A DNA stretch of 41,074 nt from Lingula anatina (taxonomy: Eukaryota > Brachiopoda > Lingulata > Lingulida > Lingulidae): NCBI RefSeq assembly GCF_001039355.2, contig NW_019775747.1:300789-341862 (forward strand), written 5' to 3'. The notes beneath the pieces are model-generated. The model saw only the letters and a list, made by a program, of their open reading frames with translations. It searched no databases and was not told the origin of the DNA. Position 1 is the stretch's first letter, and each line of letters begins with the position of its first letter. The translations under genes and the position numbers were made by a program. Below are positions 1 to 10,112 of the stretch, piece after piece.

Positions 1-190
1 TATCTATCATCGAACGTCTACAATTTGAAATAATTTGGTAGTTCTTGGTATAGTTAAATGAAAAGGCCTAATTTGCTTGAACTAATAAGCATTTGGAAAA
101 TTTATTTTCAACAACAGATTATTAATCTTATAGGGCAGTTAACCCTTATATAACTGCGTTATGAAGCTTCTATTTACGTAGTTCTTATTC
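1..190. repeat. Left-flank block duplicated at 2680-2845
   Basis: This block matches about 2680-2845 in the same orientation. Shared landmarks are a stretch around the word gaacgtctac/ggacgtctac, the word cttgaactaataag, and ctatttacgtagtt near the end of each copy. It indicates a roughly 2.7-kb direct duplication of the array's upstream flank. I see no coding potential in either copy. Confidence 0.7.
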
Positions 191-322
191 TCTTTCCCTC
201 TCTCGAGGTACAGAAAAAAGACACACCCAAGCAGGCACACAAAGGGAGCGCACTCATCCCCAAATAGGCCTTTCCTCCGTCTCATTAACCCTTCTCTTTC
301 TCCACTCTCTCCCCTCCCCACG

Positions 323-328
<6 letters not shown>

Positions 329-353
<25 letters not shown>
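329..353. repeat. (CT)n microsatellite
   Basis: An uninterrupted CT dinucleotide run lies in a wider pyrimidine-rich tract (about 200-355). Reading frames across it are low complexity (Arg-Glu repeats on the opposite strand) and are not genes. Confidence 0.95.
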
Positions 354-660
354 CGAACGAAATTCGTATTCGTCGGCTATTTCGTAGCAAAAGACATACC
401 ATTTTTTACAAAAAAATTCTTAACTACCACACTCGAAGCCGAGGTATAAATCAGAATCACGACAAATGTACCATACCATTGCGGCTCAATGTGCATTATA
501 CTTCACCCATGGCAAGTTCTTGACCGAGTTGTGGTTTTGAGGCCTCCTAACTATGAGGCCTCTTAACACTGATTAAGACATTGATGGGTCGCTGAAGGGT
601 GTTCACATGTGTTCTGTTTTTTTTTTAAATTTTTTTTTTGCTTTTTTGTCGGTATAATGT

Positions 661-719
661 GTTTGCGAGCGCGTGCGTGCGTATGTGTGTCTGTGTGTGT
701 ACGTGTGTGTGCAGGTGCA
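661..719. repeat. TG-rich imperfect microsatellite
   Basis: Degenerate GT/GCGT dinucleotide tract just after a T-rich stretch (618-650). The short frames across it are Cys/Val repeats and are not credible proteins. Confidence 0.85.
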
Positions 720-931
720 TACAAGAGTGTTTGTACGTGCTTCATAGATGTCATAACCAGAGTAATTATATAGCTGAAATGGCTGAAATAACGATATGTT
801 TCAAAATAGAATCTTCATAGCTAAATGATTAAACTGCGTGAAATGTACACAAGATGAACAGGACCACCCTTATTGGACTCGTTAACGGAACTTCTATAAT
901 ATTTGATTAATTATTTTACCAAAATCGTATT

Positions 932-1013
932 CGACAAGGATGAGATTCGAACTCACGCGGGGAGACCCCAATGGATTAGCAGTCCATCGCCTTAACCACT
1001 CGGCCACCTTGTC
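932..1013 (-). tRNA. tRNA-Ser (anticodon GCT)
   Basis: On the minus strand the 82-nt cloverleaf begins GACAAGG and ends CCTTGTC plus discriminator G, which closes a perfect 7-bp acceptor stem. The A box reads TGGCCGAGTGG and the B box GGTTCGA-type (GAGTTCGAATC). The anticodon loop CTGCTAA gives anticodon GCT, reading AGC/AGU serine codons. The long variable arm (around TTGGGGTCTCCCCGCG) is typical of the class II tRNA-Ser. No CCA is encoded, as expected in eukaryotes, and a TTTT run just downstream (921-924 on the + strand as AAAA) suits RNA polymerase III termination. No intron is seen. It lies about 2.6 kb upstream of the EF-hand array and has no obvious connection to it. Confidence 0.95.
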
Positions 1014-1115
1014 ACATATTCGCTATTTCAGTTTACCTGGAATTCCCCTAAACCCATATACGTGATTGCAGCATGCAAAGGAATCTCCACTTATTGTGTG
1101 TTTTTATGTGTGACC

Positions 1116-1116
<1 letters not shown>

Positions 1117-1172
<56 letters not shown>
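1117..1172. repeat. Compound (TC)n(TG)n microsatellite
   Basis: A pure TC run to about 1155 switches directly to a TG run to about 1172. Downstream (1226-1262) is a weaker GGAT/GAAT tetranucleotide tract. Confidence 0.95.
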
Positions 1173-1384
1173 TTTTGGTGTTTGTGCTGATATTGTGTGT
1201 TGTGTATGCGTGATTGAGAGGAGACATGGGTGGGTGGATGGATGGATGAATGAATGGATAGAGGGAAGGAAAAAGAGGGTTTTAAAACAATGAGAATCAA
1301 CAAGATTATTAGAATTACATAATCGGGACGTTTTACTTACACTCTTTCTTGTATAATGAACTACCAGTATAAATGACAAATAAA

Positions 1385-1655
1385 ATGGCATTATACAAGA
1401 AGGTTACTAGCTTAACCAATGTTAGTAACTGCACTAATCTAATTTCTGCCACTTATCTTCATTATGAAGCTGTCGCGGTTTTTACAAAAATATACATATA
1501 TTATTATATCTGGCATTGTACAAGCAAGTTACTAGCTTAGCAAATGCTAGTTACTGCACTAATATGCACAACTTCAAATACTCTTCCCAATTCCTGCTGC
1601 TTATCTTTATTATAAAGCTATCGCGGCTTTTATCAAAATCATAAATATATTATAT
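1385..1655. repeat. Two-copy direct tandem repeat (~125-150 bp)
   Basis: The segment 1385-1505 is repeated with about 85 percent identity by eye at 1509-1655. Both contain a tggcatt-tacaag start, a gttactagctta core and an ending of the form agct(g/a)tcgcgg. It is non-coding, and no terminal inverted repeat is seen. Confidence 0.75.
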
Positions 1656-1812
1656 TTTATGTCTATTTATTTATTACGTACCATATTGTAATCTCAATTA
1701 ACACTTCGTAGTTTCTTGTAAAAAACAAGAAAGTTAAAATCAACGTAAAAAAAATAATAAATAATCGTTAGCCGAACAGCACAATATTCCTATATTTTAT
1801 TTTACTTTTTAG

Positions 1813-2530
1813 GTCAACATGAAAGAAGATGAATCATTGGCAATGAAAGTATCAATTACTGCTAATCAAGGTGAGATAATGTATCAAATCAATGACGCTA
1901 CTTGAGTTTACAGTCAGAAGTTAATACCTTTACAGTGGTTTCTTTGGCTTAACTTTATAGACACGTTTGTCGAAACGTTTTTTTATTTAATTGACATGTT
2001 TATCCGAGGATAAGATTTATGATTTAGTATAGATATAACCGAACCACACGCCATTTATCATGAATTGACTATTATTTAAACCAATTAGAACCAAGTGCCT
2101 GCAGGAAATACTCGCTGCCCAGAGGAAGATCTATAAATCTATTCGTATGAAAGTAAACATGAAAGAAGATGAATCATTGGCAATGAAAGTATCAATTACT
2201 GCTAATCAAGGTGAGATAATGTATCAAATCAATGACGCTACTTGAGTTTACAGTCAGAGGTTGAAACCTTTACAGTGGTTTCTTTGGCTTAATTTTTAAA
2301 GACACGTTTGTGGAAACGTTTTTTTTTATTAATTGTCATGTTTATCCGAGACCTAGAATTATGATTTGGGATAGATATAACCGAATCACATATCGTTTAT
2401 CTTGAATTGACAATTATTTAAACTATTTCATTCCAAAAAACCTTGACTAAATTTCTGACCGCCATGATCGCCAGGGCTTCCAATTAATGCGAACCAATTG
2501 CCTGCAGCAAGTGCTCGCTGTTTAAGGAAG
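1813..2530. repeat. Tandem duplication with an exon-like core
   Basis: Segment about 1816-2156 is repeated at about 2157-2530, with an offset of about 341 bp. The first 95 bases are almost identical. The first copy contains an exon-like 58-nt piece (1813-1870), preceded by a T-rich acceptor ending ttttttag and followed by an AAG|gtgaga donor. One frame of it reads VNMKEDESLAMKVSITANQ. The second copy keeps the donor but its acceptor context is poor. I do not recognise the peptide. It could be an exon of an unrelated gene, or chance. Confidence 0.5.
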
Positions 2531-2679
2531 ACTAATTTTGGAGTATTAAACAGTGGATAAAGATGCATCGGATTAATGTGAAGTGATGAACTCTGATCTT
2601 GACGAAGGCAAAGGATGCCACTATCTTAACTTTTCTAGCTAGTAATTGAACTAATTGGTCGCACGTATTTTCAAATATC

Positions 2680-2845
2680 TACCAGCGGACGTCTACTATT
2701 TGAAAAAAAATTGACAGTTCTTGATATAGTTGAATTAAAAGGCTAAATTTCCTTGAACTAATAAGGGGATACATTGCTCAGTTTTTCAACCATACATCAT
2801 TAACCTTATATTACTGCGATATGAATCTTCTATTTACGTAGTTGT
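2680..2845. repeat. Second copy of the left-flank block
   Basis: Partner of the block at 1-190, same orientation. It lies directly before the upstream region of gene copy 1. Confidence 0.65.
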
Positions 2846-2984
2846 TTTAACACCAGTACAAAATACACTACTACTGTACTACTAGTTGTTTGCATTTCAT
2901 GTGGTAGTTGAGCAAGCAGCACAATTGCTGCAATCGTGCTATAAGTATGGGAAGTTATTTGATTTGATTCCGTAGGGGGAAAGG

Positions 2985-3349
2985 TCGGTTTTCTTGAGCT
3001 ACATGTATATGAAACTGTGGTGCAGCTATGGTATTCAGCAAGCCTTCCTAGGTGACCCTGCTTTGGTTATGCAGGAATTTATGCACCCCTGTCATAAGCT
3101 TGTCAATATGAAACAAGTTTCCCTGCTAACCGCCACCTTCACTCTTTGGATCACTGAATACCCTCAAATAAGGTCAGATAACTTGTTAAACGAGCGCCGA
3201 ATCTCTGTAATAAGAGCTGGAATATGTCTGTGTTGTATTTAAAAGTTGGTTCTTATTTTTAAGTGTTTTTTTTTTTTTTTTTGCTGGGGGGAATATTAAT
3301 TTAATTTTCAAAAATAGTACCCATTGCATTTTTTTTCAATGTGAAAATG

Positions 3350-3387
<38 letters not shown>

Positions 3388-3640
3388 TTAGGAGCATTAT
3401 TATTATTATTATTATTTATTCAAAATTAGAGCTGGTCGCACTGTGTGATCAGAATATTACCGGTAGTTTTGCCTGGAGTAGTATACCGCGTAATTGTCAG
3501 TCGTAGCACGTTCACTTTACATTCTACAGCCAGTTGACTTTTGAAAATATACAACAGCGAATGTTCTGTTTAACACTGAGTTAAAGCAAATAACAGTGTT
3601 AAAGCAAAGGATGATTTTCTAGCTAACTGGTATATCTATT
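2985..3640 (+). promoter_or_regulatory. Upstream region of gene copy 1, shared with copy 2
   Basis: The region 2985-3240 resembles 5398-5600 upstream of copy 2. A shared word is cttcactctttggatcactg. About 140 bp before the start codon both copies carry cacgttcactttacat. The same position in later copies has the related words cacgttcatcttacat or cacgtttatatt. This is the best candidate for a core promoter shared across the array. A pair of opposite trinucleotide runs, (ATA)n at 3352-3387 and (ATT)n at 3395-3416, lies inside and could fold into a hairpin. Confidence 0.45.
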
Positions 3641-3655
3641 TTAACAGTGGTCAGC

Positions 3656-4770
3656 ATGCCAAGGGCTAGTAGAAGATTATTAAATGTTATCCGAGCATGT
3701 CAGGGCGTATTAAGGGCTATTCCAGTTAACCGGACAATTTGGAAGGATGTGCAACATGGACACGATCCTAAATTCTCTCCACTCAGTTTACCCGTCAGAG
3801 AAATAAAACATCGACCGATACAGTTCAAAAAGGTAAAAGTAGAAACAGTCCCTATTCCAAATATAAATCAATGCTTGTTACACACATGCTCCGGAATCGC
3901 TATATACATGTAGTGCTCCTAATATTTCAGATAAAAAATCTTACATGGTCTGACTGTAATCATAGAATTTAATTTTGAACGTAAGGGCTTACTGAGACTA
4001 ATTTCTTATCTCTTAAAATCATTCCCGCACGCTTATTCATTCCAGGATTTTCTTCAATTAACTACTCTATAATTTTTTTTTTATTTTCTAAATCCAATTT
4101 CCATGTACTTGTACATATTTCAGGCTCCAGTGGACTACCCGCCGGTGACTGGGTCTGATCACTGGAGACGGAAGTTACGTACGACTTTCAGGCGTTTCGA
4201 CACAAACGCTGACGGCTACGTTTCAAAAGAAGACTTCGTGATTAGTGCAAAACGCTGTGCTCAGTATTTGGGCCTTAACGGTGGGTTATAGTTAAACTGG
4301 TGAATCATTTAAGAAAGAACTATACACTAATCTGTAATAAGCTTGTTGTTTGTTAAATTACTTTTCGCATCTCTCTCGTCCTCCCTTACAAACACCCTCT
4401 TTCATTTCAAATCATGATATAATCGTTCGTGAAAAACTTTTGCCGACGTAGCGTGGATTTATTGAAAACTACGGATGTGTACATTGGGTTCCAACATCAA
4501 TCTGAAACCACCCTTTGCTTCTTTTAGATGAGAGAACACAGCGTATTCTCAACCAGCGCATTCGACTTAATTTCGAATGAAGAACACAAGGCTTTTTTCT
4601 ACAGCTTACACATCCCCGTGGAAGAGTCGAAGAAAATATTTGACGTGATGGACACCAACAAAGATGGGTTGATAACCATTGACGAATTTGCACATGCCAT
4701 GACGGAATTCATTTTAACCGAGGACCAAGATAACACATATAACGGATTTTTTGGTCCGCTGGCTGATTAA
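3656..4770 (+). pseudogene. Gene copy 1: SCP-like EF-hand protein, broken exon 3
   Basis: Exon 1 is 3656-3832 (59 codons, start MPRASRRLLN, donor AAG|GTAAAA). Exon 2 is 4124-4280 (APVDYPPVTGSDHW..., EF-hand 1 loop DTNADGYVSKED intact, donor G|GTGGGT). Exon 3 begins after a T-rich acceptor at 4528. Against copy 2, exon 3 lacks about 165 nt (55 codons) and carries one extra base near 4566-4572. The spliced frame therefore runs ...LNQRIRLNFE and stops at TGA. The region lost includes degenerate EF-hand 2 and the start of the EF-hand 3 loop. The rest survives in another frame (ISNEEHKAFF to the end, with EF-hand 4 loop DTNKDGLITIDE). By eye this is a recently inactivated member, most like copy 2. 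If the single base were a sequencing error, a shortened two-EF-hand protein would be possible. Confidence 0.8.
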
Positions 4771-5058
4771 AATATATGTATATTAAGCGAACAGACATGT
4801 CAAATTACAACCACTCAACCCGAATTCCCCCTAAGGCTACAAAGTATACAATAGGGTTTTCGATCCAATGGTTGATTAAAGAAACTGTTACACCTTTGAT
4901 AAACCAGTTACAATGCAGTCTTAAGATTCAGTCTTCTGAACAGTTATAAGTGTCGTATGAAAATATTTGTATTGATAACTAACAGTCTGGCTTGAGTAAT
5001 TTTGCAATGTTCTTATGCGTACTATTTTAATGTTATAATAATAATAATAATAATAATA

Positions 5059-5097
<39 letters not shown>

Positions 5098-5098
5098 T

Positions 5099-5144
<46 letters not shown>

Positions 5145-5733
5145 GCCTAGTACAAGTAGAAGTAGTGGTAGTAGTAGTAACAAAATGGAAGGAGGAACAC
5201 GTTTGGTTCCTTGTTACTCAATTACATGTCTTGGACTGACATACATGCACCATGCAAAGAAACAAAAAGTACAATTATCGTTATCATAATCGTCATATTA
5301 ATTATAATATACAGTCATTGTCTTCGGCTATCTTAGATCGCCTTATAACGGAATTATTGGTTGCATTCAACATTTGTCTGTATGATATGTACTAAAATTG
5401 GGTTGTGAGTATGATGTTCACCTGGACAATGGTTTCATGTATTCATTTCTTTTACTTCGAAGGAATATGCACTCCTGTTATATGTTTGCCAAACTAGTTT
5501 CTCTGTTAACCTCAAACTTCACTCTTTGGATCACTGAATTCCCACGAGTAAGGCCTGACAAATTTTTATGTCGTTTAACGAGCAACTTCTCTCTGTAAAC
5601 AGGTTCGGAATGAATTTGTATTTTATTTAAAACACGAGGTAATTACGTACTAAGTAAAAAAATGCAAATGAGCATTAACTTGCGTATTTCTTTTCATTCG
5701 AACATAAATACAATAATAACTCAGAGAGCGCAG
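4771..5733. other. Spacer between copies 1 and 2
   Basis: No gene is seen. It holds an ATA/TTA trinucleotide tract at about 5035-5097, a long (GTA)n run at 5099-5143, and at 5398-5600 a diverged copy of the sequence upstream of copy 1. The Ile- and Ser-repeat frame across 5002-5160 is microsatellite translation. Confidence 0.7.
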
Positions 5734-6064
5734 ACCTCCGCCAAGGCAGCAAATATCCATCCAATGCCGTTTCACCGGTAAGTTTTCGAAATTTTGATTA
5801 TTGATTATTGATTGATTATTGATCCGGATCACCACCAAAAACTAATCATCTGTTCCTTGGCCCACTTCTGACAGTTCCTGAAAATTTCATCAAAATCGGT
5901 CCATAACTTAGTTTTTTTTTATTTTTGATTATTGATCGATAATTGATCCGGGTCACCACCAAAAACTTATCACTTCTAAGTTAACCCTTTTTTGACCTAC
6001 CCTGAAAATTCCATCGAAATTCATCCATAACTTTTTGAGTTATGTTGATGACAAACAGACAGGC

Positions 6065-6107
<43 letters not shown>

Positions 6108-6144
6108 TAAACAGGGGTGAAAACATAACCTCCTTGGCGGAGGT
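5734..6144. mobile_element. MITE-like element with ACCTCCGCCAAGG ends
   Basis: Perfect 13-bp terminal inverted repeats, ACCTCCGCCAAGG at 5734-5746 and CCTTGGCGGAGGT at 6132-6144, bound a 411-bp non-coding element. Inside are two tandem copies of a unit of about 125 bp (each with tcaccaccaaaaact and a later ccataactt) and an (ACAG)n tract at about 6056-6103. The terminal word and the GACA tract match a repeat type I recall as common in marine animal genomes. The family name cannot be settled by eye. It lies in the upstream region of copy 2 and is followed by an (AAT)n run at 6147-6185. Confidence 0.8.
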
Positions 6145-6403
6145 AATATTAATAATAATAATAATAATAATAATGATAATAATAATTTACTCAAAAACAA
6201 TTATGGTCGGTTGCGATCAGTATTCAGTGTATTAGATTTGCCTGGCCTAATAAAGTGCGTTTTGTTAGTCGTCTCACGTTCACTTTACATTATACCACGT
6301 ATCGACTTGTATATACGAGGTTTGACGTTCCTTTCAAGAATAAAGTACCTTAAGAAAGAAGGACATTTACTGGATAGAGTATATCCGTTTTACGTTGGCC
6401 AAC

Positions 6404-8255
6404 ATGTCCAAGGTTTTTCAGGCTAGTAGACGATTGCTGAAGATTTCCCAAACCTGTCATGGCTTAGCCAGAGTTATACCGGTTAGCCAGACGGTAGGGA
6501 AGGGTGTGCAAAAAGGACTAGTTTCGAAAATGTCTCTTCTTAGTTTACCTGTCCGGACACTTACGATTCAAACGATACAGTTTAAAAAGGTGAGTCGGAC
6601 AAAAATAATCCTCACACCAAATATACACTACACGAACTGATGTCATTTGTGATCAGGTTTGTTAACATATACGCATTCCAGTGCATTTTTGTTTCATTGG
6701 TCATCTGCGCATGTCTGTTTCCAACTTGAAATTTTAAGACAAAACACCAGAAGAATAGGAGTTTGAGAGGTGTCCACGGAGGATCCATTCACCGCTGTAT
6801 ATATTTTAACTGAATATGCCGGGCAAAATTTCATTTTTCCGAATCTCATTTACATATTCTATTTTCAATTCCATTTGTTTCTGTACTGGTACATAGATTA
6901 CCATGTCGTTGTGCAATATAATATAATATAATATAATATAATATAATATAATATAATATAATATAATATAATATAATATAATATAATAACGACAATACAA
7001 TGAGAAATGGTGCATTACCATTTCTCTAGCTCGTAATTGTGTTGCCAGTTTGTGAATGAAAATATATATACCGGTATCTTTATATAATGAACAGATGCAC
7101 TAGTTAAATTATTCATAAAATATCCTAGCTAAGCAGTTAGATAAACCTTCTTGGTGTGATTGTAAATTTACCATAAACGTGTGCTTATGCATTTTAGGAC
7201 CCTATGGAGTACCCACTGCTGACTGGAGCTCATCACTGGAGACGGAAGATGCGCACGACTTTCAGATGTTTGGACGCTAACTCTGACGGCTATATTACAA
7301 AAGAAGACTACGCTATAACAGCAAGACGTTGTGCCCAGTTTTTGAACCTTAATGGTAGGCTTAATGATTAAAATTCACTTGTGATTAAAACTAAAACATT
7401 CATCTGTAATAACATTTTTGGGGTAGGCTTCAAATGGTGGAAACTAGCATATTCAGTTAACAATAATGAATTATTGAAACATGTAATCGCAAGGAAAGTC
7501 TGAATGTACTCCCTTCTTACTTCCTACCTCTAAACTTAAATAAACGCACGGAAAATCGAACAGGTACAAATGCAGTCTTTGTGCAAAACTACCGTATAAT
7601 TAGGTATCTCACGATAAGTTAAGGATGTGAATGGATACTTTAGCCCAGGGACGTATCCAGGATTATTTGAAGGGAGGGTGCGCGGATGAGAAGTCCCCCC
7701 CCCCCTACACACACACAGTTGGCGTGGGTGTCGGGGCCTGATGAAGGGTATTTTAGAGGGTGAACGAAAGGGAGAGGGGAGTCAGGACCCCCCCTGACTC
7801 CCCCCTAAATCCGTCAGTGTATCCTGAAGTGTTCCTCGTTTGTTTTAGATGAGAGAGCACAACACATTTTGAACCAGCGTATGGCAATGTGGGAAATTAT
7901 TCCTAAGGGTACAGAAGATCCTTCTAAGGTATCAGAGGAAGAATATATCAATTCCGCTCCACCGGTGTTCAACCGAAACAGCTTTCGACAGGAGTTTCTA
8001 CCCATGGTGATATCAATGGATTTTGATGCCATGGACATTGATGGCGATGGACTCATATCCAACGAAGAACATAAAGCTTTTTTCTATGGCTTACACATCC
8101 CTGTGGATGAGTCGAAAAAAATATATGACGTGATGGACACGAACAAGGATGGTTTGATATCCATTGACGAATTTGCACATGCTTGGACAGAATTCTTTTT
8201 AACCGAGGACCCGAATAACATATACGACGTGTTATTTGGTAAACTGGCTGATTAA
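6404..8255 (+). CDS. Gene copy 2: SCP-like EF-hand protein with mitochondrial-type leader, intact
   Basis: Exons are 6404-6589, 7198-7354 and 7849-8255 (TAA 8253-8255), joined in phases 0 and 1 to give 249 aa. Donors are GTGAGT and GTAGGC; acceptors are T-rich TAG. The ATG is chosen because it matches the start of other copies (MSKVFQASRR). The upstream in-frame TTG is not a eukaryotic start. Residues 1-62 have many K/R/S/T and no D or E, which suits a mitochondrial matrix presequence. EF-hand loops are DANSDGYITKED (88-99), DIDGDGLISNEE (177-188) and DTNKDGLISIDE (211-222). The region between loops 1 and 3 has no usable loop, the pattern of SCPs, in which EF-hand 2 is usually inactive. Exon 2 starts DPMEYPLLTG rather than APVDYPPVTG, so this is one of the most diverged members. 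Function as a Ca2+ buffer or sensor is from family knowledge; localisation is inferred. Confidence 0.85.
6916..6989. repeat. (AATAT)n pentanucleotide satellite in intron 1 of copy 2
   Basis: About 14 units of a pentamer AATAT. A tract of the reverse-complement pentamer (ATATT) lies beyond the gene at 8534-8601, so the two flank exons 2-3 as an inverted pair. Confidence 0.95.
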
Positions 8256-9214
8256 ATTTTTCGTTTTTGCGTTGTTTAAAACAACGTACTTTAGATTCAG
8301 TCTTCTAAAATGAAATCAGCAAAGAAAGAAAGATGCTTCTCTTGATCGTCAACAATTAGGATAAGAAATTGCGTCACAATTAATTGATTGAATGATAATA
8401 TTAAAGAGACTAGATTACATGATATACTCAATGTTTCATCGGCAATCGTGTAAGTTTAATGTGATCTAACTGTATGGTATTTAATGTGATCTAACTGTAT
8501 GATCTAACTTTGAAGAGACCCTGGATGATAGTCTATATTATATTATATTATATTATATTATATTATATTATATTATATTATATTATATTATATTATATTA
8601 TAATTTTTTATCCGTTTTTGTGATGTACTGGTAGATGCCTATACATTGTAGGAATGAAATGAGTGGAAAACAGCTCACGATGACCATTGTGAGATAAAAC
8701 AACCTAGGGTGCCACAAATGACCTTCAATATTTACTGTTAAATACATTTTAAAGTACACAGAATAGCACGCACGCCACTTTCTTTATATTTCCTTTCAAA
8801 CTCATTTTAAATATTTCTTTTTTACAGTAATATAAATGGCATCATTTTGTAACAGGGAAACTATTGGAAAACAACACACGATGAACATCGTGACAGTAGA
8901 AATCATCGGGTGCCACAAATAACCACATTATTTAGTATTTGTTATATCTTAGAAGGATGCATGCAGACTAAGGGGCATGTTATTGTTAAACAGTTACCCT
9001 TTTTGCTGATTACGTGACAAGGTTGTGAAGCTGTTGTTAAGGATGCTCAGTGAACCGCTCGCCAGCTACCCATCTGTCGTTTTAACAAACAGTGAATTGG
9101 CAGTTCTTTTAATACGTCAATCTTTCACACGCTGCGCACAGTGTGACTGTATAATTTTCGATTTAACAAAATTGATCATTTCTTTCTACAAAGATGGCTT
9201 TTTAAACTATATTT
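8256..9214. other. Spacer after copy 2
   Basis: No gene is seen. It contains the (ATATT)n tract at 8534-8601 and a two-copy direct repeat of about 200 bp. The repeat is marked by aaaacagctcacgatgacc near 8660 and aaaacaacacacgatgaac near 8866, each followed by gggtgccacaaat. Homology to the triplet unit begins near 9215. Confidence 0.65.
8534..8601. repeat. (ATATT)n pentanucleotide satellite downstream of copy 2
   Basis: Pure pentamer run, the reverse complement of the tract in intron 1 of the same gene. Confidence 0.95.
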
Positions 9215-10112
9215 GAAAAGTCAATCAGACTACCTTGATATCATATAAAATGACTGTGTCCTGATGATAATTGTTGCTGATAAATCTCGCCTTGCAATCT
9301 ACACTATCACATCAGTATCTCTGCTCAATTTTATCTTCAATCCAAGGCATAAATCCAATGACTGCATGGATATCATTGATAAGGCCAGAACAAGTTGATA
9401 AGTTTTTAAGTAGTGGCGACTCTCTATTAATACAGTAAGTATATAGACTAGATTTCTTTTGGTTTTTTTTTATTTTTTCATGTGTTTTATGGGATCTAAA
9501 AGTTATATTCAACCAGTCGGTCTTTTTTATTTATAAATTACACCAATTTCATTAACTGTTCCAGCAAAAATTAACAGCCTTGAGTTTTTTAGGGCAATTG
9601 AAATATTTTTACCAAACTGATGCAATTTCTTAATTTTAATGATGGTTTTAAAATGTTTTTATCAAAGTAATCAAAATGCACAACAAATGGCTATCAATCT
9701 TTACTATACTTGTTTCTTTCTAAATGTCATTGATTACCACACATGCCAATGTTGTACTGGTATCTTTGTGCTGAGAACGTGACATGATAACTAATTTATA
9801 CTGTATTTAAAGACGCTCAGTGAACCACTCACCCGCTACACATCTATCTTTTTTTTTGAAACGAGGAGTGAAGACAGTCGATACTTGAATCGCTTTAACG
9901 CTGAGCATTATGTTACTTTATAATTTCTGATCTGACAAAATTGGTCCCACGCCTAAAAAAATGTTCTAGTAACACTGTCGTTAGCTGTACGTAATACTCA
10001 CGTTTATATTATATAATGCAGTCTGTCAACTTTTGAATAGCACAGTACGTCTTTTATAAACAGGAAGACAGGCATATTTTGTTCATATTTATCAATCATA
10101 ACGGTGGTCAAC
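9215..10112 (+). promoter_or_regulatory. Alpha-type upstream module, triplet 1
   Basis: This stretch aligns with 31500-32432 (copy 9), and its second half with 21126-21756 (copy 6). It contains a block around 9745-9850 (ccaatgttgtactggtatct, then a TATTTAAAGACGC stretch and cactcacccgctacacatct) that is found upstream of every gene from copy 3 on. Nearer the gene is TATATAA at 10010-10016, 97 nt before the ATG, within the conserved gtaatactcacgttt context. That spacing fits a TATA-type core promoter, though no transcription start can be proved from sequence. Confidence 0.5.

Noticed and set aside
139-402. Minus-strand reading frame rich in Arg-Glu
   Set aside because: It is translation of the (CT)n microsatellite and flanking pyrimidine-rich DNA; no homology recognised.
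3656-3832. Exon 1 as a secretory signal peptide
   Set aside because: No continuous hydrophobic core; basic and Ser-rich composition along 60 residues fits a mitochondrial leader better.
5002-5289. Frame with long Ile and Ser runs
   Set aside because: Produced by ATA/TTA and GTA trinucleotide repeats.
6056-6103. (ACAG)n tract as a CRISPR-like array
   Set aside because: Simple tetranucleotide repeat with no spacers, inside a MITE in a eukaryotic genome.
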